Source: Chryseobacterium joostei (GTDB lineage Bacteria; Bacteroidota; Bacteroidia; Flavobacteriales; Weeksellaceae). Taken from it: a stretch of DNA of 64,000 nt. The stretch is taken from contig NZ_CP033926.1 in the NCBI RefSeq assembly GCF_003815775.1, positions 2,976,001 to 3,040,000 on the forward strand. Reading direction: 5' to 3'. A program made the translations under genes and the position numbers. The notes beneath the pieces were generated by a model. It did not search any database. It was not told where the DNA came from and saw nothing but the letters and a program-made list of their open reading frames with translations. This document shows, in pieces, positions 45,260-53,300 of the stretch (the stretch's first letter is position 1; every line of letters starts with the position of its first letter).

Positions 45260-46012
45260 TCATGAATGGATTGAAAAACTATCGCGATCATTTAAAAACT
45301 GGAAGTGTTTTCTAAAATCTTTCAGTTCATTCATATCCAGTTCTGCTGACACAATATTTCCGTTTTTATGTGAGATTTCTCTTCCATCCGCAAAAAAGCA
45401 ATGAGAACTTTCCTGATACAACAAGTTATTTCCATCCGTTCCTATTCTATTTAACCCAAAAGTAAAAGACAGATTTTCAATAGCCCTTGCTTTTAAAAGG
45501 TGCTCCCATGCCCCTACTCTTTTCTCAGGCCAGTTTGCAACATATAGAATGGTATCATAGTCATCATTATTCCTTGCAAACACGGGAAAACGAAGATCAT
45601 AACAGACCTGAAGCAAGAACCTTACTCCATTATATTCAACAATTACTCTCTTTTTACCAGGAGTATATACTTTGTCTTCACCAGAAAAAGAAAACAAATG
45701 TCTTTTATCGTAAAAGGACACTTCACCATCTGGTTTTATAAAGTACATTCTATTATAGAAATTGCCATTTTCCTCTACCGGAGCACTTCCACAGAAAGCC
45801 GCATTTTTCTCTTTTGAGATTTTTTTTAAAAACTCAAGGGATTCCTCATTTCTATCAGAGACTTCTGCCGCATCCATACAGAACCCTGTTGAGAACATTT
45901 CAGGAAGAAGAAACAGATCGGCTTCAAGGTTTTGAAGTTCTTTCTCTATTATTTTAAAATTTTCAGCTTTATTTTTCCAGACAATATCCAAATTGAGTCC
46001 TACAATCTTCAT
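45260..46012 (-). CDS. Nitrilase-family omega-amidase
   Basis: 250 residues with the Glu-Lys-Cys catalytic triad of nitrilases: Glu in LFLLPEMFSTGF (about 39), Lys in FYDKRHLFSF (about 107) and Cys in LQVCYDLRFPVF (about 138). The YDKRHLF and CYDLRFP phrases are characteristic of the omega-amidase (YafV/Nit2) branch, which removes keto analogues of glutamine and asparagine (2-oxoglutaramate and 2-oxosuccinamate). The assignment to that branch is from these motifs. No signal peptide. Confidence 0.9.
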   Translation of the reverse strand: MKIVGLNLDIVWKNKAENFKIIEKELQNLEADLFLLPEMFSTGFCMDAAEVSDRNEESLEFLKKISKEKNAAFCGSAPVEENGNFYNRMYFIKPDGEVSFYDKRHLFSFSGEDKVYTPGKKRVIVEYNGVRFLLQVCYDLRFPVFARNNDDYDTILYVANWPEKRVGAWEHLLKARAIENLSFTFGLNRIGTDGNNLLYQESSHCFFADGREISHKNGNIVSAELDMNELKDFRKHFQFLNDRDSFSIHS

Positions 46013-46198
46013 TTTTTTATTTTTAAATTATTTCAATATCTGCTTTATAAAAATACGCCTTTTATATTTATCCGGGAAAGAGGAATCGTATTTCTTAATA
46101 TTTATTAAAGTCTGCTATTTTTTTAAGTATTCAATATCTTTCGGTTTCATTTTTGATGCAGCTAATTTTTATTAATATCATTAAACATTAAAAAATTT

Positions 46199-46639
46199 AT
46201 GAAGAAATTGGTTTTTATGATGATGATATTCTTTTTCGGGGCCACAGCTAATGCTCAGGCTTGGACAGGAAAAGGAGATCAAAAGGTTCAGCTGGGTTTA
46301 AGTGCTTGGGGATACGGAACTGGTATAACAGGAACCTACGACTACGGCCTTAATAAGCTTATATCAGTAGGAGCTGGTCTTAACGGTTATTTTAGCAACT
46401 ACAAAAATAATGATAAAGACAATCGTGTGTTTGTTTTTGGGAGGCTAAATTTTCACCTGCAAGAAGCCCTGAATTTACCTGCCAAATGGGATGTTTACCC
46501 CGGTGTTGATGTAGGAGTAGTAGGAAAAGACTTTGGAATAGGTGCCCATATTGGTGCACGCTACTTCTTTACTGAAAGAATTGGTGTATTTGCAGAGGTG
46601 GGTAACAACGGAAGCCTAGGTGTTTCATTCAATTTATAA
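46199..46639 (+). CDS. Small outer membrane beta-barrel-like protein
   Basis: 146 residues. Signal peptide to ANAQ (about residue 20), then alternating hydrophobic/polar strands with many Gly and aromatic residues, ending in GVSFNL, a terminal pattern typical of barrel strands. Probably an outer membrane 8-stranded barrel of the flavobacterial DUF6646-like kind, though I cannot confirm the family. A terminator at 46658-46690 follows. Confidence 0.78.
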   Translation: MKKLVFMMMIFFFGATANAQAWTGKGDQKVQLGLSAWGYGTGITGTYDYGLNKLISVGAGLNGYFSNYKNNDKDNRVFVFGRLNFHLQEALNLPAKWDVYPGVDVGVVGKDFGIGAHIGARYFFTERIGVFAEVGNNGSLGVSFNL

Positions 46640-46657
46640 TCAAATAGTCCTTAAATA

Positions 46658-46690
46658 TGACAAAGCTTCTCGTTTCGGGAAGCTTTTTTG
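46658..46690 (+). terminator. Terminator
   Basis: Stem AAGCTTC / GAAGCTT with an 8-nt loop and T7, about 20 nt after the barrel-protein gene. Confidence 0.8.
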
Positions 46691-46691
46691 T

Positions 46692-46721
46692 TTGGCATAG
46701 TTTTGATAATTGTTACCTTTG
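46692..46721 (+). promoter_or_regulatory. rseP promoter
   Basis: TTG (46692-46694), 19 nt, TACCTTTG (46714-46721): a perfect Bacteroidetes promoter 24 nt before the rseP ATG. Confidence 0.85.
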
Positions 46722-46745
46722 CAAATTAAAATCTAAAATCTATTA

Positions 46746-48227
46746 ATGGAAATAGCAATCAAACTCTTTCAGTTCATTCTGAGTATCTCTATACTGGTAG
46801 TTCTTCATGAGCTTGGGCACTTCTTACCGGCCATATGGTTTAAAACAAGAGCCGAAAAATTCTTCCTTTTCTTTGATCCTTATTTTTCAATTTTCTCAAT
46901 GAAGAAAATCAACGGAAAATGGAAGTATAAATTCTTCTCTCAGAACCTCCCGGATACTGAAGTAAAAGAGGTAAACGGAAAGAAGGAAGAAGTTCCTATC
47001 GATATATCTAAACTTCCAGATACTGACTGGAGAAAGTATCCTGAACAAACTAAATACGGAATTGGATGGCTTCCTTTCGGAGGTTATGTAAAAATTGCCG
47101 GAATGGTGGATGAAAGTATGGATATTGCTCAAATGAAAAAACCGGCTGAATCATGGGAATTCAGATCCAAACCGGCTTGGCAAAGACTTATCATCATGTT
47201 AGGTGGTGTTACGGTAAACTTTTTCCTTGCGTGGTTAATCTTCTCTGCATTAGTTGGAAAGAATGGAGAAACCATCTTTGAAGCAGATAAAATTACAACT
47301 CCTCTTCATTATACAGAAGCTGCCAAGAAAATGGGCTTCCAGGATGGAGACAAAATATTAAAAGTTGACGGAAAAGTTCAAAAGGACTTCAAGAAACTGG
47401 CATTAGACGTTTTATTAAGTGATGAAATCACGGTTTCAAGAAATGGGAAAGAAGTTACTTTCCCTACCAATGATGATGGAAAGGTATTGGCTTTTCATGA
47501 TTCAGAACCAAGATCATTCTTAACACCGAGAATGACTCCAATTGTTGATACTATTGTCACAAAGTCAACAATTGATGCAGGGTTAAAGGTTGGTGATAAA
47601 ATACTTGCCATCAACGGAACTCCTATTAGTTATTATGATGAACTTAAGCCTTTAGTAATTCCAAATGCTGGAAAAGTAGTTGATTTTAAGGTATCAAGAA
47701 ACAACCAGATTGAAGATCTAAAGATTCCTGTTTCCAAAGAGGGAACCATCGGAATTCTTTCTTTTAAGGAAATTCAAAAATATATGGTTCATAGCGACTA
47801 TGGTTTCTTTAGTTCCATTAAAAGAGGATTTACCCTTACTATTGAAAGTTTAACCTATCAGATTAAGCAGTTTAAATTAATTTTCAACAAGAAAGTTCAG
47901 GGATACAAAAAAGTAGGTGGGCCTATTGCCATCGTAAAGAATATGCCTGTAAATAAAGATGCATCAGGTCATGTTTCAATTGACTGGACGGCATTCTGGG
48001 GCTTTACGGCAATGTTCTCTGTATGGTTGGCATTCCTAAACCTTATTCCTATTCCGGGACTTGATGGTGGGCATGTTATATTTACGCTGTATGAGATGAT
48101 TGTAGGAAAGCCTGTACCTCAAAAAGTATTGGAAAATGCTCAAATGGTTGGTGTGATTTTCTTACTAGGTTTAATGTTACTGATCTTCGGAAGCGATATA
48201 TTTAAGTGGCTTTCAGGAACTTTATAA
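46746..48227 (+). CDS. rseP: Site-2 protease RseP
   Basis: Intramembrane zinc metalloprotease for regulated proteolysis, 493 residues. The HExxH motif HELGH is at 21-25 in the first membrane segment; the second zinc site is in NLIPIPGLDGGHV (LDG motif) near residue 438. Two PDZ-like regions lie between (about 195-240 and 275-325, with KVGDKILAINGTPI in the second). An insert with charged residues (about 50-110) follows the first segment, as in other Bacteroidetes. It stands alone with a perfect promoter and the tRNA-Asn gene downstream. Confidence 0.95.
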   Translation: MEIAIKLFQFILSISILVVLHELGHFLPAIWFKTRAEKFFLFFDPYFSIFSMKKINGKWKYKFFSQNLPDTEVKEVNGKKEEVPIDISKLPDTDWRKYPEQTKYGIGWLPFGGYVKIAGMVDESMDIAQMKKPAESWEFRSKPAWQRLIIMLGGVTVNFFLAWLIFSALVGKNGETIFEADKITTPLHYTEAAKKMGFQDGDKILKVDGKVQKDFKKLALDVLLSDEITVSRNGKEVTFPTNDDGKVLAFHDSEPRSFLTPRMTPIVDTIVTKSTIDAGLKVGDKILAINGTPISYYDELKPLVIPNAGKVVDFKVSRNNQIEDLKIPVSKEGTIGILSFKEIQKYMVHSDYGFFSSIKRGFTLTIESLTYQIKQFKLIFNKKVQGYKKVGGPIAIVKNMPVNKDASGHVSIDWTAFWGFTAMFSVWLAFLNLIPIPGLDGGHVIFTLYEMIVGKPVPQKVLENAQMVGVIFLLGLMLLIFGSDIFKWLSGTL

Positions 48228-48278
48228 TTTTTTGAAAAATATTTCTTAAAAATATTTGTAGGGTATAAATATTCGTCC

Positions 48279-48386
48279 TATATTTGCACCACTTAAAACA
48301 AAGGACATTCCTCCTTAGCTCAGTTGGTTAGAGCATCTGACTGTTAATCAGAGGGTCGCTGGTTCGAGCCCAGCAGGAGGAGCAAA
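48279..48386 (+). repeat. 108-bp direct repeat, left copy (tRNA-Asn plus promoter core)
   Basis: Identical over 108 bp to 56729-56836; it spans the TATATTTG -7 box, the short leader, the whole tRNA and 4 nt beyond. Similarity stops abruptly on both sides. The two copies are 8450 bp apart and bound the accessory island. Confidence 0.95.
48309..48382 (+). tRNA. tRNA-Asn (GTT), left copy
   Basis: 74-nt cloverleaf: acceptor TCCTCCT/AGGAGGA, anticodon stem TCTGA/TCAGA around loop CTGTTAA (anticodon GTT), T arm GCTGG-TTCGAGC-CCAGC, discriminator G. The 3' CCA is not encoded. It is preceded by TTG-N20-TATATTTG and followed by a hairpin terminator at 48387. Confidence 0.97.
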
Positions 48387-48414
48387 CCATCACATTTATG
48401 TGATGGTTTTTTCG
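48387..48414 (+). terminator. tRNA-Asn (left) terminator
   Basis: Stem CCATCACAT / GTGATGG with T6 immediately after the tRNA. Confidence 0.8.
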
Positions 48415-48459
48415 TTTATAACCATTTGATAAACAAAACTACCACCATATAAAAACGGG

Positions 48460-48684
48460 TTCGAGAAAGACTTCCGCGCAACATTTGGTTTACAAAGCGT
48501 AAGTAAGTGGTCCGGAAAAAGTGAAACAACTTATTTTGCAGGTAAAAGAATTAGATCCTGACAGGCACGTGTATATAATTATCTTGGAGATATAGAGAAG
48601 TATCCAATGGGAATAAACGGAAGGAAGTTTAAATTTTATATCATCAAAATTATTTTTCCACCTACTTCGAATTTTCAAATCTAA
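48460..48684 (+). pseudogene. Decayed reading frame in the island
   Basis: A 74-codon plus-strand frame with one internal TGA (48559-48561) and no start codon reads as protein-like (around KWSGKSETTYFAGKR before the stop and QARVYNYLGDIEKYPMGING after it). I do not recognise the family. It looks like the remnant of an older gene next to the left tRNA. Confidence is low because the stretch is short. Confidence 0.3.
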
Positions 48685-48889
48685 ATATCCTTCAATTCAA
48701 ATGTTTCGAGCCTTGCAAGGGGCTACAAATCAACCTACCCCACTAATTACCATTACATATTGATTCGAATCGGGTTATTAGGATGTAGAAGAGTTATCTG
48801 ATGTAGTAATTCCTGTTTGTGTCATTCTGTTTTTTAATAGTTAATAAGTTCTAATAATTTTTCGCAGTTCCGGAAGAATAAATTGATTC

Positions 48890-49159
48890 TTATTGAAAAT
48901 CAAATCCACTTATTGATAATTTTTCTGCCGTACTTGCACTATCGGCATATTTAAGTTTTTTATTTGGTGAGGATCTTATGGCATCCTTATAAGTTTGGTA
49001 ATTTTTTTCTTTTTTGACCGTAGATATTACCAGATTAATGAAAATAAATGCCCTAGAGTCATTTTCATTATATTTCTAATATTTATTCCGTAATTCCGAA
49101 TAGAAATCCTGTACTTGCAAAAATGAAGTTAGGAAAAATGCTTTTATTTTTCTGATCAT
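48890..49159 (-). pseudogene. Small minus-strand gene with an in-frame stop
   Basis: An 89-codon frame starts at ATG 49159 (MIRKIKAFFLTSFLQ), has a TAG at codon 28 (49076-49078), and continues in the same frame to a TAA with a protein-like sequence (NENDSRAFIFINLV, NYQTYKDAIRSSPNKK). A single nonsense change would explain it. Family not recognised; the N-terminus resembles a weak export signal. Confidence 0.4.
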
Positions 49160-49520
49160 TTGTGTGTTTATAAAAGTAATTAAGAAAAAATGATAATTAA
49201 ATTAAATACAGTGAAATTAATTGTCTTGCTTTTCAAAAACACTAACAATTTATTAATTAATAGGTTAATAAATATAGATGTAAAAATTTATAAATTTTCA
49301 CATCCATATTTATAAATCCGCCTACAACTTTTTGTATTTATCGCTCGGTCGTTTTACATTAGCAATACAAATAATCGAAAATTTGCAGGCATGAAGTTTT
49401 GTAAAAAATCACACATCAATGAAATAGTTAAATAATAGTTTAAAAAAGATCCAAACCCAACTAAGGCTACTTAAACTATGTTAAACTTATCAATGGCTTA
49501 AAAGAATTAACAACACAATT

Positions 49521-49830
49521 ATGGAAAAAGACCCTTACTGTCAATTTTGACTGCAATATGTGCTATTGTAATAATTTACACCTCATTGGAAGGAACTACA
49601 AACCGGTAATTTGGGGACAGTTTCCTTTCATTCCTATACCACTTACAGTTATGATCTAGATTCACTCATTGTGATTTCACAAAACATGAATGAAAAAGCA
49701 TTGGTTATTATGAGTCGACTATTTAATAAACCTTTTACAAACAGGAACATCTTACTTTCTATCAAGTATTAGAATACTCAAGGCGAATGGATTACAGGAT
49801 GATGCAAAACTTTACACCCTACAACCAGTA
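49521..49830 (+). pseudogene. Decayed paralogue of the N-terminus of the large FISUMP protein
   Basis: After a short signal-like ORF (MEKRPLLSILTAICAIV if one A is restored), frames broken by stops and indels encode YDLDSLIVISQNMNEKALVIM, then NKP-T, SIKY, GEW and CKT. These match in order the intact protein's YDLDSNIEITQTVNEKGAVV, KP-T, IIKY, GNW and CKT (its residues about 48-105). The remnant lies about 0.9 kb upstream of the intact gene, on the same strand. Confidence 0.7.
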
Positions 49831-49899
49831 TCATTAAACCCACGAATAGTAAATGTAAATTTTTCAAAAAAAAACATTTTTGAACTGCTATAAAAGCAA

Positions 49900-50367
49900 G
49901 CTTGGAAAATTGAACCATTAAACAAAACAAAATTTTCAGAAAATGAAAAAGTAATAATCTTTGGTGTATTGGGAATTCAACCTGTTATTTTCGGTACATT
50001 TTATTGTTTTTTTCAAAAAATTAACCAAACTGATGAAAGCAACGAATTGAGCAAGCAAATACTTAAATTAATTAAAAATTTATTTTATAGAGAGTCAACT
50101 GAAAGTTATCCTTACTAATCGCAGGAAACAAATGGGGGCAAAAAATATTTTTTGCTTGATGAAGACGCTCCAATCACATACAACAACGCCAAAAGAAATG
50201 AAGAACTGGGAACAAATACCGATTTCCAAAATGAAGAAATCAATGGTTTAGTAATGGTTCGAACTGGTTCAAAGTCTTATCGACTAAATTCACAAATTCG
50301 TACTGAAACCTCATTTTTTAGCATAGAAAATTATCAAAAAGGCGGAATCCGAAAAGCCAAAGAGTAG
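49900..50367 (+). pseudogene. Unidentified decayed frames upstream of the large gene
   Basis: Protein-like stretches in shifting frames, e.g. SENEKVIIFGVLGIQPVIF and, from 50152, an open run of 71 codons containing NEELGTNTDFQNEEINGLVM. The last run ends 21 nt before the large gene's ATG. It has no recognisable homology; it may be the continuation of the decayed paralogue or another broken gene. Confidence 0.35.
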
Positions 50368-50388
50368 GAAAAAATAAAAAACAGTAGA

Positions 50389-53300
50389 ATGACAAAGAAA
50401 AATTTTATTCTTAAGACCATTACTGCAATTTCCTGTATTGCATTTGGTCAGGTTTTTTCCCGAACAGTCACAGAAATCGATTTTGGAGAAAAAGCAGTCG
50501 CTTCGAGCTTTTATAAACTTGTAATCCCACCAGTTTATGATTTAGACTCAAACATTGAAATCACTCAAACGGTAAACGAGAAGGGAGCTGTTGTGATTAA
50601 AGGAAACTTTATAAAACCAATCACTACGGATGATGTGAAGATTATCATTAAATACAAAGATAACTTAGGCAACTGGGTTAGTGTTTGGTGCAAAACATTT
50701 ACTGCAGGAACCGAATATAATCAATACCTTGACGCAAAATTTGAATTGCCAGCATCAACGGTAAGTTTACGAAATTTGAAGATTGAATTAAATTCCAACG
50801 GCAATCTCACGAATTGGCAATCTATTTCTTGGAACAAATCGGTAAGCCATTATAAGCAATCCGATTATACCACCAATAATTGTGCGTTGGATGAAAATGA
50901 GTATACAATATTATTTACCCCTAAAAAAAGTGAAACAGTATCATTAAACCCTAACGGAACCGTTTCTAGCATAAAAGATAGGGTAACATCTCAGCATTTG
51001 GCCAAGAAATTAGATAACATTGCATTGTCTATTCTTGGTAATGGTACAATTGACAATACAAATGTTAATGGACCAGCTGTCAAAATTGAAAACCCAAACA
51101 ATCTTACTACGATTGCAAGCTCTCAAAAGTATATCTATCAGGGTAGTGACACAAGTCCATGGGAATATTCTTATCACGACCCCGTTTATATGTTTGCTGG
51201 CAAATTTTCAAATGCTGGTTTTTTCATTAATTTCAGTAATTGGTTTATGACCGAAGAATGGGGTGGAGAACAAGCAGGAAGAGGATATTTAGATTTTAAC
51301 AATCCAAATGCCTTAGTTAATCGATATTTTAATCTTTACAATTATATTACCGAAAAACTAACCGATGTTATTGCAGATCAAGAACCTGTAGTGATTGTTA
51401 TAAGTGAAGTAACAGGCTTAAGAGTGTATAAAGAAAATGGACAATATATTTCCCTTAATGCAATAAGTAATTATAATACTACTAATGATTATGGATATCC
51501 ACCACTTTATGAAAAAGACAGAGGTCCTGGCTCTGAAAATTTTTCATTGAGTAACACTTCAAAAGCTACATTATACGGAATTGGAGCCATTAGAAATAAA
51601 AAAGTAACTGCTAGTTGGAATGGAACCTCTAGGCCTTTATCAGAAATAGAAGCAGAGATCAAAAAATTTATAAAATATGTAGGGGTTTTTGGAAGCTCTA
51701 CAGCTTATGATTATACCGATTGCTCTAGCAATTGTCTTATGATTAATACAGGAGCACAGCCTGATAATGCTATCCAAGACTGGACAAAAGCACCCAATAC
51801 TTATATTTTTGACATAGAAAAAGATAAAAGTAAGAAAGGATTGCTAATACCAGTAAAAAAAGCATATGCAATGTGGAAAGATAATTCTAATGCTGATTTT
51901 TCTTTTAATAATCCTATAAACAGTACTGATGTTAAAGCTTACTTGTATTGGGAAGATAAAGCAGGTTTAGTAATGTCTGGAACTGGTTATGAATTAGCAA
52001 TTAGAGGTACAGGAGAAAATGCGGAAATAGAAGTTCCTATTGATATTACTAAAGGAAAAGGTAATGCAGTGGTTTCTTTAAATGCATTTAATCCTACAGC
52101 CAATGATTATGAAGTGAAGTGGAGTTGGCATATTTGGGTTACAGATGACCCTACTGCTAATGGCTCTACTTTCAGACAAGGTTTTGAAACAAGAGTAGAT
52201 AATACTCCAATCCCAAATGAAGAGTGGCAATGGATGAACAGAAATTTAGGAGCTACAAATACTGAGTTCTTAGGAAACGATTCTAATAAATCAGTAGGAC
52301 TTATGTACCAATGGGGAAGAAAAGATCCTATTCCGCCATTAGCTCACAAAGACGGCTCTACTTATTTTATTAATGGAAAAGCAGGCAAGTATAATGCGGC
52401 TGATTTTGGAGAACTCTCATATCAAGCTACCCCAAAAACAGGTTGGATTTTAAGGAATAATATAATTGGACACGAGAATATAGTGAACAACCTAAAATAT
52501 TCTGTAAATAATCCGTTGAAAATAATTACTTATGCCGGATGGAATGGTTATGATAATACCGATTATGGAACTTGGTTTTCGGATGTACAATATAAGTTTT
52601 TAGGAACTAGTGAACATAATAGAGTTTCTTGGGATCTTTGGTCAGACAACAGAAAAGGATTATATTCTAATGGGCGAAAAGCTTCTGATCGTGGCGCAAG
52701 TGCAACTCAAGAAGATCGTTTAATAGAAGCAGACAGCAAATCATATGAGCTGAAATCACCCTATGATCCTTGCCCTAATGGCTGGAGAATCCCATCTCAT
52801 TATGCAGGCAGTTTAGGAAGCAATTTTGGAAATAACATGAGCCCTTGGGGAAGATTAAATAGCGGTGCAGATGATGATTTAAGTGATAATTCTAAATTCA
52901 AATACACTACAGTTAATCCTGTTTTAAGTAATGTAAAAGTATATCCTCAAATTGGGTTTGATTTTACGAATCAAAAAAATCAATCTGATCCAAACTATAA
53001 TAGAAATATTGGATATTTCCCAATTACAGGAGCGTACGTGTTTTTAGGACCTAATGAAAAAGTAGATTATGTATCTAGTTTTAACAGAATGGGTTATATT
53101 AACTGGAGATCAACAGGAAACTTACCAACAGCAACCTATTCTCCCTGGAATGGAATAAGAGGAGTAGGAATTGTAAGTGACTTTTTAAATGATTACACTG
53201 GCAAGATGTTATTTGCAGTTAACCAAACTTCAATGACTAAAGGAGCTAGTACATGTAGATGTATAGCAGATCCTAATAAACAAATTATTGATGCTAATCA

